From NCBI GenBank assembly GCA_937120535.1, contig CAKZJX010000054.1, forward strand, positions 1-64,000: DNA of 64,000 nt. Reading direction: 5' to 3'. Positions 24,497-32,884 of the stretch are shown one piece after another. Position 1 is the stretch's first letter; the number at the start of each line of letters is the position of its first letter. The notes under the pieces were generated by a model that was given only the letters and a program-made list of their open reading frames with translations, was not told the origin of the DNA and did no database searches. A program made the translations under genes and the position numbers. Source of the DNA: an uncultured Anaerolineae bacterium. Its GTDB lineage: Bacteria; Chloroflexota; Anaerolineae; Anaerolineales; Villigracilaceae.

Positions 24497-24934
24497 ATGG
24501 AGTGGCTGTTGCCGATCCTGCTGGCGCTGCTCGGAGGCGCCGCTGTGACCCTGCAAGGACAATTCATGGGCTTAATGGATCAAACCCTAGGCACCCGTGA
24601 GAGCGTCTTCATCACCTATGGGAGCGGCGGGCTGGTCATCACCCTGGTGATGCTGATCCTCCAAGGCGGAAACCTGCGTGCTGCATCCTCTGTCCCTTGG
24701 TATGCCTTCAGCGCCGGCCTGGTCGGCCTGTTGATTGTGGGCATTATCGGTTTCACCGTGCCGCGCCTGGGCTTGACCAGCGCTCTCACCCTGGTGGTGG
24801 CCGGCCAATTCCTGACCTCGCTGCTTATCGAACAATTTGGCTGGTTCCAATCCCCTGTTCGCCCCGCAGACGGGACGCGCCTGATAGGCATTCTCCTGCT
24901 CGTGCTGAGCGTGTGGCTGATCACCCGGCGTTGA
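24497..24934 (+). CDS. DMT-superfamily YdcZ-type membrane protein
   Basis: A 145-residue integral membrane protein of the YdcZ (DUF606) branch of the drug/metabolite transporter superfamily. It has several hydrophobic helices, the N-terminal LALLGGAAVTLQGQFMG, and GLTSALTLVVAGQFLTSLLIEQFGW, characteristic of this family. It probably works as a dimer. It is 2 nt after the acyl-CoA synthetase gene, so it might move the substrate or product of that enzyme (inference). Confidence 0.85.
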   Translation: MEWLLPILLALLGGAAVTLQGQFMGLMDQTLGTRESVFITYGSGGLVITLVMLILQGGNLRAASSVPWYAFSAGLVGLLIVGIIGFTVPRLGLTSALTLVVAGQFLTSLLIEQFGWFQSPVRPADGTRLIGILLLVLSVWLITRR

Positions 24935-24989
24935 CCCCGCTATTAACCCCAGCTAAATCACTCGACAAACGGGACGGGTATATTCCCCC

Positions 24990-25013
24990 ACAGTGGATCT
25001 CCCCCTCCACTGT
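24990..25013. terminator. Hairpin downstream of the ydcZ-like gene
   Basis: An 8-bp stem ACAGTGGA / TCCACTGT with an 8-nt C-rich loop. No T tract follows; instead AGGAG of the next small ORF begins directly after it. Could be a weak terminator or an element controlling access to that Shine-Dalgarno. Confidence 0.4.
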
Positions 25014-25024
25014 AGGAGAATCTC

Positions 25025-25282
25025 ATGACTCTGTGGCAACGTTTGCTGACCATCGGCGGGATCGGTCTGCTCGTGTTGGCTGTAGCTGATCTTACGACCG
25101 TTGAACGAGTAAGCCATTTGCGTCCTCATCGCTGGCTTTCAACCGCCACAAATCACCTCCTCGTCACTACTGAGACGTTCGAAGTGGAGTTCTGTCTACA
25201 AGGACCAAAATACCTCTGTGGGTGCTCTATAATAAATGTCAAACCAAACATACCCATCCCCCTTCGCTGCGGAGACGCTTCC
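25025..25282 (+). CDS. In-frame upstream segment with its own Shine-Dalgarno and hydrophobic start (possible small membrane protein or N-terminal extension)
   Basis: The frame of the lipoprotein at 25283 stays open upstream to ATG 25025, which has AGGAG at 25014-25018. The segment starts with a hydrophobic helix (LLTIGGIGLLVLAVADLTTV) and then has no recognisable domain. A -10-like TATAAT (25228-25233) and the lipobox start at 25283 suggest the lipoprotein is expressed from its own start. It may be a decayed small gene fused in frame, or a long alternative form. Not recognised. Confidence 0.35.
25228..25233 (+). promoter_or_regulatory. -10 element upstream of the Cys-rich lipoprotein gene
   Basis: TATAAT 49 nt before ATG 25283. 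No clear -35 box. Confidence 0.4.
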
Positions 25283-25864
25283 ATGAGACACCTGCTGTGG
25301 TTCATCGTCATCCTACTCACCTTGGGCTTAAGCGCTTGCGTGCCCGTCTTTGTGCCTGTGCCTACCGCTTCTCCAACAGTCACCCCATCGCCGAGGATCA
25401 CGGCATCTCCCCCGATTGGCTCTCCCACTCAAATCACCCTCGCCGCCTTTACCCCCAAACCCTCCCATACACCCATTCCCTTGGCGCCCACCTGCAGCGT
25501 TGACCCTCTGATAGAAGCCTGTACCCTCCCTCAAGCGGCAACCCTCAGCCGCACCTGCGTCAAAAAAGTGCCCTACGTGTTGATCGGCCTCTCTCCCGGC
25601 TCCACCCTAGAAATTCTAGATAGCGGTCTAACCTGTCGCGATGAAAAAGTGCGCGGCAAATGGCATCAATACAGTTGCACTGGTCAACAGCTGTACTCCT
25701 ACCGCGTCAAGGTGTGCTCTCCTGCCTGCTCTAGCCTCCTGACTGCTGATGAGCGCTGTCCCGATGGTAGCGGTTTCTACAACAATGGCGCATGTTGTTG
25801 GCCCCTTCCGGCCCCAAATGCTGGCTGTGTTGTGTACACGGTGAACGTTGGCGCCTGTCCATGA
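25283..25864 (+). CDS. Cys-rich lipoprotein with Pro/Thr-rich linker
   Basis: A 193-residue exported lipoprotein. Signal peptide with lipobox GLSAC near residue 17, then a Pro/Thr/Ser linker to about residue 70, then a mature domain of roughly 120 residues with 13-14 cysteines (CSVDPLIEAC, CSPACSSLL, NNGACCW) that probably form disulfides. I do not recognise the domain. It resembles other linker-bearing surface proteins in the window. A hairpin follows the stop. Confidence 0.7.
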   Translation: MRHLLWFIVILLTLGLSACVPVFVPVPTASPTVTPSPRITASPPIGSPTQITLAAFTPKPSHTPIPLAPTCSVDPLIEACTLPQAATLSRTCVKKVPYVLIGLSPGSTLEILDSGLTCRDEKVRGKWHQYSCTGQQLYSYRVKVCSPACSSLLTADERCPDGSGFYNNGACCWPLPAPNAGCVVYTVNVGACP

Positions 25865-25874
25865 CGTAGCGATC

Positions 25875-25900
25875 AAAAAGCGGCCGGTGCTCCCGGCCGC
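25875..25900 (-). terminator. Rho-independent terminator of the formate-THF ligase gene
   Basis: Minus strand: 8-bp stem GCGGCCGG / CCGGCCGC with a 5-nt loop followed by TTTTTGATC. It lies 26 bp beyond the stop of the minus-strand fhs gene and between two convergent genes. Confidence 0.8.
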
Positions 25901-25926
25901 TCACTCTCTCCCGTGGAAAGAGTGGA

Positions 25927-27921
25927 TTAGAACAGCCCGACCACCCGGCCGGTCTCCAAGTCCAGGTCCACATCATAGAAAGCCGGACGTGTGGGCAAGC
26001 CAGGCATTGTGCGCATCGAGCCAAGCAACGGATAGAGGAAGCCAGCACCGACGCTAGCTCGAATATCGGTGACAGTCACGCGGAAGCCGCGCGGTGCGCC
26101 CTTGATATCCGGCTTATCGGTAAACGAGAGATGGGTTTTGGCCATGCAGATCGGCAGTTGGTCAAACCCGAGGCGGGTGAATTGCTCGATCTTGGCTTCG
26201 GCCTCCGGTGTGTAATCCACGCCATCGGCGCGATAGATCTCTCGAGCGATGATCTCGATCTTGTCCTTGATCGGAATGTCTAGCGGATAGAGGAAGCGGA
26301 AGTTGCTGGGCATCTCGCAGGCGCGAACCACGGCCTCCGCCAATTTCACCGCTCCCTTGCCGCCGTCCATCCAGTGCGTCGAAACCACGGCGTCCACGGC
26401 GCCGGCCTCCAACGCCGCCTGCCGAACCAGCTCGATCTCGGCGGGCGTATCGGTGGCAAAGGAGTTGATGGCCGCTACCACGTTCACGCCGAATTTACGA
26501 GCGTTCTCAATATGCTGGATCATGTTCGGCAGACCGTTGCGCAGCAATTCCAAGTTTTCCTCGGTGTAGGCATGAGGCAGCGGCTTTCCAGCCACCACCT
26601 TCGGGCCGCCTCCATGCATCTTGAGGGCGCGAATCGTGACCACCAACACCACCACATGCGGAATCAGGCCGGAATAGCGGCATTTGATGTTCATGAACTT
26701 TTCCATGCCGATATCCGCGCCGAAGCCCGACTCGGTGATCACATAGTCGGCCAGTTTGAGGGCGATCTTATCGGCGATGATCGAGCTGTTGCCGTGAGCA
26801 ATGTTGGCAAACGGGCCGGCATGGACAATGGCCGGTGTCCCTTCCAGAGTTTGCATCAGGTTCGGCTTAATTGCGTCCTTCATCAAGACAGTCATGGCGC
26901 CGGCCACTCCCAGGTCCTCGGCGGTCACGGCATTGCCCTCCCGATCAAGGGCGACCACCATGCGCCCTAGCCGTTCGCGCATATCCTCCAGGCTGGTTGT
27001 CAACGCCAGGATGGCCATGATCTCTGAAGCGACTGTGATGTCAAACCCCGAAGGGTGTTCAAAGCCTTGCTCTTCGGGCCCCAACCCCACTCGGATCTCG
27101 CGCAGCATGCGATCGTTAACGTCCACTACCCGACGCCACTGGACGCCGCTATAGTCAATGTTCAGACGGACAAAGCGCCGGCGCTCTTCTGGAGTCAGTT
27201 CGTTGGGATCGGTCTTGTCAATCCCAAGCTTCTTGAGCCGGCGCAACATGGTGGGGGAGAAGCGACGATTGCCAAACTTATCGGGCGGACACAGGGCATC
27301 GAACAGCTTATCGTCGTCGGGCGTCTTGGCCTCGTGCATAATGCGCGTCTCAAGCGCCGCTGCACACAAATTGTGAGCGGCCGTGATGGCGTGGATATCG
27401 CCCGTCAAATGCAGGTTGAAATCCTCCATGGGAACGATCTGGCTATACCCTCCGCCGGCTGCACCGCCCTTGATGCCAAAGGTCGGCCCCATTGAAGGCT
27501 GGCGGATCACAGCGATCACCTTCTTGCCCAGATGAGCACCCATCGCCTGCGCTAGACCGACCGTCGTTGTGGTCTTGCCCTCGCCGAGCGGCGTAGGTGT
27601 GATAGCCGTCACATCAATGTACTTGCCGTCCTTGCGATGGCCGATCCGCTCCAAGATCTCTAGCTTGATCTTCGCCTTATATGGCCCATACAATTCCAAT
27701 TCACTCTCTTTGATGCCCAACTCACGCGCAATCTCGAGGATAGGCTTCATCTTAGCAGCTTGGGCGATTTCGATGTCCGGCGGCACAGGTCGCAACAATT
27801 TGAGGCGAACAGGTTTAAAGGGGAACTTCTTGGAGATCTTCTTGGTAGTCGTTTTCCCCTTGGTCGCTGCCTTCTTGGTTGCAGCTTTCCCGGCAGGCGT
27901 CTTGGCTTTTGTTGTTGCCAT
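25927..27921 (-). CDS. fhs: Formate--tetrahydrofolate ligase with lysine-rich N-terminal tail
   Basis: A 664-residue enzyme making 10-formyl-THF from formate, THF and ATP. Core motifs: [20 protein letters not shown] near residue 110, [20 protein letters not shown] near 140, [21 protein letters not shown] near 365, [14 protein letters not shown] near 400. Most homologues are about 555 residues. Here the first 35 or so are Lys/Ala/Thr-rich ([20 protein letters not shown]), like histone-H1-type tails, and the region before [10 protein letters not shown] is otherwise normal. AAGGAG precedes ATG 27921. It serves one-carbon supply or, with other genes, the methyl branch of acetyl-CoA metabolism; no other Wood-Ljungdahl gene lies here. 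Confidence 0.95.
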   Translation of the reverse strand: MATTKAKTPAGKAATKKAATKGKTTTKKISKKFPFKPVRLKLLRPVPPDIEIAQAAKMKPILEIARELGIKESELELYGPYKAKIKLEILERIGHRKDGKYIDVTAITPTPLGEGKTTTTVGLAQAMGAHLGKKVIAVIRQPSMGPTFGIKGGAAGGGYSQIVPMEDFNLHLTGDIHAITAAHNLCAAALETRIMHEAKTPDDDKLFDALCPPDKFGNRRFSPTMLRRLKKLGIDKTDPNELTPEERRRFVRLNIDYSGVQWRRVVDVNDRMLREIRVGLGPEEQGFEHPSGFDITVASEIMAILALTTSLEDMRERLGRMVVALDREGNAVTAEDLGVAGAMTVLMKDAIKPNLMQTLEGTPAIVHAGPFANIAHGNSSIIADKIALKLADYVITESGFGADIGMEKFMNIKCRYSGLIPHVVVLVVTIRALKMHGGGPKVVAGKPLPHAYTEENLELLRNGLPNMIQHIENARKFGVNVVAAINSFATDTPAEIELVRQAALEAGAVDAVVSTHWMDGGKGAVKLAEAVVRACEMPSNFRFLYPLDIPIKDKIEIIAREIYRADGVDYTPEAEAKIEQFTRLGFDQLPICMAKTHLSFTDKPDIKGAPRGFRVTVTDIRASVGAGFLYPLLGSMRTMPGLPTRPAFYDVDLDLETGRVVGLF

Positions 27922-28020
27922 CTTAGCATCTCCTTGCGCTAGTCAGTGATCTTCCATCGGTTGTGTAAAAATATTAGCGAAAAAACTCACAAAAAGCAAT
28001 GGACGTCCGTCACTGATTTG

Positions 28021-28845
28021 TCACAATGCCGCCAATTCGGTTCCCACCTCCTCCCTGCGCAGGGCGCGCAACAAATTGCCAGATTCCTCGGCCGAGAAGA
28101 TGTGCGCCGTCAGGTTGGGCATCTCACCGATCAATGCAAACATCAGCTCGAGCTTAGCGGCCATGCCGCCGGTCACGTCCACCCAGGCCGAGGCCTGTGC
28201 CCGAACTGCGCCGGCCCGATAGGCGTCCAACGTGATGCGCCTCACCAGCCGCGTGCGCGCGGGAAAATCCTCCCACACCCCAGCTTCCAGGCCGGCCAAC
28301 AGAATGCGCCGTGGACGGAGATGGCGCGCCAGATAGGCGAACAAGTCCTCGGTCGAGAGGATCGTCCCCCCACGCTCCTCGTCGAAGATCACATCTCCAT
28401 ACACCACCGGCACCAACCCCGCGTCCAGCGCTGCCCGCAGGGGTCCCAAATCCCAGCGCCAGACCCGCACCTCTCGAGACGTAACTGCCGAAATGGGCGC
28501 CAAAGCGATGGCCGGAAGGCCGGCCTGATACAGCGCATCCATCACAAAGCGGTTCAACTGCCAAGCCCGATACCACACCTCGGCAAATCCTTTCCAATAA
28601 AACCGTCGCTCATCGCCTGTTGGAGTTGGCGATAAACCTTCTCGCGTCCGATAGAGCCTAGCTGCGGCGTGTCCAAAGGAGCCGGAACCATGCCCAAGAA
28701 CCAAGTGCAGGTTCGGCATCTGGGCCAGAGCCGAGGCGATTTCGTGAGCCAATTCATGCAATTTTTCCAGGCGAGGGGTATAGGGGGTTTCTTTATCGGT
28801 AATTAGCGAGCCACCTAGCTTCAGAAGAACCAATTCTGTCGTCAC
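28021..28845 (-). CDS. ipk: Isopentenyl phosphate kinase
   Basis: A 274-residue amino-acid-kinase-fold enzyme that phosphorylates isopentenyl phosphate to IPP in the alternative mevalonate pathway. Seen: LLKLGGSLITDKETPYTPR at the N-terminus, GHGSGSFGHAAA with the substrate-binding His, VVYGDVIFDEERGGTILSTE, LLAGLEAGVWED and VDVTGGMAAKLE. The track ORF runs 160 codons upstream; GTG 28845 (VTTELVLLKLGG) fits family N-termini and stands 7 nt after a -10 box in a good promoter, suggesting leaderless translation. IPK is mainly archaeal but is known in some Chloroflexi. Other mevalonate genes are not in the window. Confidence 0.92.
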   Translation of the reverse strand: MTTELVLLKLGGSLITDKETPYTPRLEKLHELAHEIASALAQMPNLHLVLGHGSGSFGHAAARLYRTREGLSPTPTGDERRFYWKGFAEVWYRAWQLNRFVMDALYQAGLPAIALAPISAVTSREVRVWRWDLGPLRAALDAGLVPVVYGDVIFDEERGGTILSTEDLFAYLARHLRPRRILLAGLEAGVWEDFPARTRLVRRITLDAYRAGAVRAQASAWVDVTGGMAAKLELMFALIGEMPNLTAHIFSAEESGNLLRALRREEVGTELAAL

Positions 28846-28852
28846 AGGGATG

Positions 28853-28881
28853 ACTTTAGCACAAGAAGAGGCACCCGTCAA
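28853..28881 (-). promoter_or_regulatory. Promoter of the isopentenyl phosphate kinase gene
   Basis: Minus strand: TTGACG (28881-28876), a 17-nt spacer, TAAAGT (28858-28853), then 7 nt to the GTG start. This overlaps the divergent promoter of the Pro/Thr-rich protein. Confidence 0.75.
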
Positions 28882-28884
28882 GCA

Positions 28885-28893
28885 TGCTATAAT
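28885..28893 (+). promoter_or_regulatory. Extended -10 promoter of the Pro/Thr-rich membrane protein gene
   Basis: TGCTATAAT (TGn extended -10); TATAAT ends 7 nt before ATG 28901, so the transcript would begin at or next to the ATG. Confidence 0.65.
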
Positions 28894-28900
28894 GCCCAGC

Positions 28901-29815
28901 ATGGAAGTTTCATGGATCCTTCGCCCGCTCCCCTCGATCCTGGCGGTAGTGACGCTCCTCTTTCTCATGGCCGGCCTACGTGCCCTCTCACTTGGACGAA
29001 AAACTATCTCCTTCCGACACCGCCGGCAACGCCTGCAGGCCGGCTGGTGGCTGATCGGCAGCAGCATGATCAGTGCCTTGCTGGCCATCGTCCTGGTCCG
29101 GGCGAGCCACTCGCCGTCCTTCCCCCTGCCCAACGCTTTGCCGGCCCAACCGTCACCGCTCCCTTCCCCAACAATTGCCCTGCCCACCCTCTCTATCACT
29201 CCCTCGTTAACGCCCCTTCCCTCACCCACGTTCACCCCCACCCTCTCGGTCGCTTCCAGCCCAAGCCCCAGTGCCACGCCGCGCCTGCCGCTCTCGCTGG
29301 AGATCATGATCTTGAGCGCTGTCACCCCCCTGCCGTCCGCCGCAATCTACGACGTCCGCTTCACCCAAGCCGTAGCCGGCGAATATCCGATCACCAACCG
29401 CACCGAATGGACCAACCCCATCTGGCGAATGTACGTGAATTTTGCCTACAACAACATGACCTACGGTGCGCAGTTTAGCGTGCTTTGGTTTCGCAATGGC
29501 GAGCTGGTATACTTTGAAAGCCAACCTTGGCCCTACAGCCGACGCGGCCGAGCCTCCTACAAATGGCAACCGGCCATGCATGAATGGCATCCTGGCCTAT
29601 ACGAAGTACAATTCTTTGTTGGCCTAGAATGGAAAGCCACCGGACGCTTCATCGTCCGCGGCGAACCGCGTCCCCCGACCTCCACCCTCACCCCCTCGCC
29701 AACCCGCACGCCGCGTCCCACCTGGACCCTGACGGTCACCTCGTCCCCCCGCCCGACGCGCACTCCAACCGTTTCACCCACCTCCACTTCGCCTCCCCTC
29801 ACACTCACCCCATAA
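28901..29815 (+). CDS. Membrane-anchored protein with Pro/Thr-rich linker and tail
   Basis: A 304-residue protein. Two hydrophobic segments near residues 5-30 and 50-70, a Pro/Thr/Ser linker (about 70-130), a central globular domain of about 130 residues (TNRTEWTNPIWRMYVNFAYN, NMTYGAQFSVLWFRNGELVY, WHPGLYEVQFFVGLEWK) that may be a beta sandwich, and another low-complexity Pro/Thr tail with Arg (PSPTRTPRPTWT). The globular part is not a family I can name. ATG 28901 is supported by the leaderless arrangement. Probably surface-exposed. Confidence 0.72.
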   Translation: MEVSWILRPLPSILAVVTLLFLMAGLRALSLGRKTISFRHRRQRLQAGWWLIGSSMISALLAIVLVRASHSPSFPLPNALPAQPSPLPSPTIALPTLSITPSLTPLPSPTFTPTLSVASSPSPSATPRLPLSLEIMILSAVTPLPSAAIYDVRFTQAVAGEYPITNRTEWTNPIWRMYVNFAYNNMTYGAQFSVLWFRNGELVYFESQPWPYSRRGRASYKWQPAMHEWHPGLYEVQFFVGLEWKATGRFIVRGEPRPPTSTLTPSPTRTPRPTWTLTVTSSPRPTRTPTVSPTSTSPPLTLTP

Positions 29816-29821
29816 CAAACG

Positions 29822-29849
29822 CCGGGCCTTCTCGATCGAGAAGACCCGG
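29822..29849. terminator. Bidirectional terminator-like hairpin between convergent genes
   Basis: A 12-bp stem CCGGGCCTTCTC / GAGAAGACCCGG with a GATC loop and one mismatch, between the ends of the Pro/Thr-rich gene and folE. No strong T tract on either side. Confidence 0.5.
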
Positions 29850-29872
29850 TCCTCGCACACCCCCACCTACAC

Positions 29873-30523
29873 TCAAATCTGCAACGGCGTTGCACCACGC
29901 AAAATATTGGCCAAAAACTCCTCTCGCGTGGCCAAGTTCGCCCGAAACGCGCCGTGCATTGCCGAGGTTATAATGCGCGCATCATGCTTACGCACCCCGC
30001 GCATCATCATACACAAGTGCAATCCCTCGACCACCACTGCTACCCCTTGTGGCTTGAGCAGATTGCGCAGAAAGTCGGCGATCTGACGGGTCATGCGCTC
30101 CTGCACTTGAAGACGACGGGCGTACATATCCACAATACGAGGGATTTTGGAAATCCCCAACACCTTACCGCTGGGAATATAGGCCACATGCACCCGTCCC
30201 ATAAACGGCAGCATGTGATGCTCACACAAGCTGTAAAACTCAATATCGCGCACGATCACCATCTCATCGTACTGGACGTCAAAAAGGGCACCGTTGATCA
30301 TGGCCACCGGGTCGATCGTATAGCCCGACAGCAATTCGGCGTACATGCGCGCTACGCGGCGAGGGGTGTTGCGCAACCCTTCGCGCTGGGGATTTTCTCC
30401 CAAAGCGTGGAGCAAGTGTACGATCGCCTCTTCGGCAGCAGGAGCGTCAATGTTTGTCGCTGCGATCTTGTCTTCGGTCAATTCGTCATCGAAATCGAGG
30501 ATGTCCATTCTCCGTTGTCCCAT
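29873..30523 (-). CDS. folE: GTP cyclohydrolase I
   Basis: A 216-residue (from ATG 30523) enzyme converting GTP to 7,8-dihydroneopterin triphosphate for folate or pterins. Motifs: [36 protein letters not shown] with the zinc ligands Cys and His, [36 protein letters not shown]. Several ATGs are possible (30562, 30523, 30508) and none has a clear Shine-Dalgarno; the choice is uncertain. It follows hpf in the comF-hpf-folE run, and supplies the folate pathway that fhs uses. Confidence 0.93.
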   Translation of the reverse strand: MGQRRMDILDFDDELTEDKIAATNIDAPAAEEAIVHLLHALGENPQREGLRNTPRRVARMYAELLSGYTIDPVAMINGALFDVQYDEMVIVRDIEFYSLCEHHMLPFMGRVHVAYIPSGKVLGISKIPRIVDMYARRLQVQERMTRQIADFLRNLLKPQGVAVVVEGLHLCMMMRGVRKHDARIITSAMHGAFRANLATREEFLANILRGATPLQI

Positions 30524-30581
30524 CTTGAAACCATCGTTGCCAGCATTTGGAAATGTGTTCATCCCATTTACTGGCCCAAGA

Positions 30582-31148
30582 CTACGCCACCTCCGGCTCA
30601 ATCAGGCCATAGCTACCATTGCGTCGTCGGTAGAGCACATTGATCTTGCTGGTCTCAACATTGTAGAAGATGAAGAAGTTATCGTGGCCCAGTTCGCGCA
30701 TCTGGACAATGGCCTCTTCAGGAGTCATAGGATAAATCGTAAACCTCTTGCGCTTGGCCAGCAACGGGGTGAGTTCGCCCGTTTTCTCGTCCAGGATCTG
30801 TTCCACCACCTCGGCTGCCGAGCGGCCATCGCCACGACCACGATAATGTCTGCCTTTATACCGCTCAATCTGACGATCCATCTTGTCAAGGGTAATGTCG
30901 AACGCTGCGTGCAAATCATCGGCGCGTTCCTCAGCGCGTAACAGGAGATTCTTCCCATACACCGTGATCTCGGCGTTGAACCGATCAGAAGCACTGCGGG
31001 CCGATTTCAGATAGGTCAGCTCCACGCGCACCTCGTCAATTTGCGGGAGATGACGAAACAGGCGCTTGATCCGCTTCGAGACGTACTCCCGAATTGCGTC
31101 GGTCATCTCCATGTTTCGGGTTTGGATGTCAACTTTCTTTTCGGACAT
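30582..31148 (-). CDS. hpf: Ribosome hibernation promoting factor, long form
   Basis: A 188-residue long HPF that dimerises 70S ribosomes into 100S particles in stationary phase. N-terminal domain: [21 protein letters not shown], followed by [28 protein letters not shown]-terminal dimerisation domain: [58 protein letters not shown] precedes the ATG. It lies between comF and folE. Confidence 0.95.
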   Translation of the reverse strand: MSEKKVDIQTRNMEMTDAIREYVSKRIKRLFRHLPQIDEVRVELTYLKSARSASDRFNAEITVYGKNLLLRAEERADDLHAAFDITLDKMDRQIERYKGRHYRGRGDGRSAAEVVEQILDEKTGELTPLLAKRKRFTIYPMTPEEAIVQMRELGHDNFFIFYNVETSKINVLYRRRNGSYGLIEPEVA

Positions 31149-31160
31149 ACGGTCCTCCGT

Positions 31161-31910
31161 TCAGACAGGGGATTCGTTGGGGCGACGGGTGAGGTGCAAG
31201 ATCGCCCGCGCCACAGTTAGCGCAAACACCTCTTGAGCGCCTGCTTGCACGAGCGCTTGACTGCAAGCGGCCAGGGTAGCACCCGTGGTTGCTATATCAT
31301 CCACGAGCAACACGCGTTTTGTCTTCACCAGCGAGGGGTCAGCAACAAAAGCCTGGCGCACATTTTCTCGTCGCTCAGCAGCGGTCAATCCCACCTGCGA
31401 AGCGGTTTCCCGATGACGGCGGAGCGCCTTCGGTCGGTAAGGCAATCCAAGCGCCAGAGAGAAAGGATAGGCGATCAATGCAACTTGATTATACCCGCGT
31501 TCCTGGAGTCGCTTTTTAGACAATGGCACTGGAACGACGATATCCACCGACCAGTGTAACGAGTCGGTAAACTCGGCCAAATAGACAGCCAACACATCGC
31601 CCAAGCCCATATCGCGGCGGTACTTCAAGCGATGCAGGGCCGGCCGCACCGGAAAATCAAACCACGCCCACGACCGCAATCTCTGAAAGGGCGGAGTCTC
31701 CCGACGACAGGATTCACATCTTCCCGGTCGAGAGAGCACCTGTCCACACACCTCACATAACGGCCCGGTCAACAAGCGCACCTGTCGCCGGCAATCGTCA
31801 CACCAGCGAATCCCTCGTCTCCCACACCCGCCACACTGGGGCGGGAACAACCAGTCGAGCCTGCTCCATGCCAATCGGTGTAGCGGATATGACCAATGGG
31901 ACCTTCTCAC
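31161..31910 (-). CDS. comF: ComF family phosphoribosyltransferase-like protein
   Basis: A 249-residue ComF homologue. N-terminal zinc-finger Cys pairs: PPQCGGCGRRGIRWCDDC, CEVCGQVLSRPGRCESCR. C-terminal PRTase-like fold with VPVPLSKKRLQERGYNQ and the PRPP-type motif VLLVDDIATTGATLAACSQ. In transformable bacteria ComF is needed for uptake of single-stranded DNA. The track start TTG 31931 overlaps tadC; GTG 31910 lies just after the tadC stop with GGAGG 11 nt upstream and is preferred, with some doubt. Location directly behind tadC supports a DNA-uptake role for this pilus. Confidence 0.88.
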   Translation of the reverse strand: MRRSHWSYPLHRLAWSRLDWLFPPQCGGCGRRGIRWCDDCRRQVRLLTGPLCEVCGQVLSRPGRCESCRRETPPFQRLRSWAWFDFPVRPALHRLKYRRDMGLGDVLAVYLAEFTDSLHWSVDIVVPVPLSKKRLQERGYNQVALIAYPFSLALGLPYRPKALRRHRETASQVGLTAAERRENVRQAFVADPSLVKTKRVLLVDDIATTGATLAACSQALVQAGAQEVFALTVARAILHLTRRPNESPV

Positions 31911-31914
31911 AAAA

Positions 31915-32883
31915 TCATGGACCTCCGCCAAAGACGCTAGGCAACACTTCCATGATCTGCAAAAGAGCCGGCGTCAACAAAATGATCATGATCGAGGGGA
32001 AGATCAAAAAAGCCATAGGAAGGATCATCTTGACCGGAGCCTTGTGGGCCTCTTCCTCGGCTCGTTGACGTCGTCGAATGCGCATCTGGTCGGATTGGAT
32101 GCGTAACACTTTGGCGATGCTCACGCCCAACTGCTGGCTTTGAATAACAGCAGCCACAAAGCTGGTCATCTCGGGAATGCCCAGTCGATCGGCCATGTCG
32201 CGTAACGCCTCGCGTTGCAATTTGCCCAACTGGATCTCGCGGATCACCCGTGCAAAAGCCAACGACAATTCATTCTCCCACTTCTCGCTAACTTTCGACA
32301 TAGCCGCATCGAAGCTCAGCCCGGCTTCCACACAAATGGTGAGCAAATCCAATGCATCTGGCATCGCTTTGCGCACTTCTTTCTGGCGGGCGTTAATACG
32401 GCTGGTCAGCCAGAGTTGCGGCATATAGAATCCGACGAAACCAACCAGAAGCAACACCAAGGAGAAACGAGAAAGCGGCCAGGGCGCCGCAGACAAACTA
32501 TTAATTAAGATCATGAAACCGATCAACACGACAGGGACGATCAATCGAAACGCCAGGAACGTCGTGGCATCCAGCCGACCAGGATTTCCGGCCAGTTCCA
32601 ACTTGCGGTTGGTCTCCAGGATCACCTTCTGGGGCGTAAAACGGGCCGAGAATTCGCCAATTTTCCGCAGAATCGGGATGATCACTCGTTCACTAAACGG
32701 CTGCGATAGCTCCAACTGCTCTAAAGAAACCACTTCACCACGTTCGCTGAACTCGGCCAAACGTGCTAACAGGGGATCCTCTTTTTCGTCTCGTTCGGCG
32801 ATAGCCCGTTGGCCAAGCACCACCAACGTCACCGCCCCACCGAGCAGCAAGATCAGCAAGAGAATACCCACTACCAGTTGCAT
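31915..32883 (-). CDS. tadC: Type II secretion F-domain protein, TadC-like
   Basis: A 322-residue integral membrane platform protein of Tad/Flp pilus assembly. N-terminal helix, then a T2SSF domain with DALDLLTICVEAGLSFDAAM and LGVSIAKVLRIQSDQMRIRRR, and C-terminal helices with PVKMILPMAFLIFPSIMIILL. Start codon 2 nt from tadB. It forms the inner-membrane platform with TadB. Confidence 0.92.
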   Translation of the reverse strand: MQLVVGILLLILLLGGAVTLVVLGQRAIAERDEKEDPLLARLAEFSERGEVVSLEQLELSQPFSERVIIPILRKIGEFSARFTPQKVILETNRKLELAGNPGRLDATTFLAFRLIVPVVLIGFMILINSLSAAPWPLSRFSLVLLLVGFVGFYMPQLWLTSRINARQKEVRKAMPDALDLLTICVEAGLSFDAAMSKVSEKWENELSLAFARVIREIQLGKLQREALRDMADRLGIPEMTSFVAAVIQSQQLGVSIAKVLRIQSDQMRIRRRQRAEEEAHKAPVKMILPMAFLIFPSIMIILLTPALLQIMEVLPSVFGGGP

Positions 32884-32884
32884 C

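Noticed and set aside
28846-29325. Long upstream part of the 28021-29325 ORF
   Set aside because: It overlaps the divergent Pro/Thr-rich gene, has low-complexity character from the opposite strand, and IPK family members start near residue VTTELVL.
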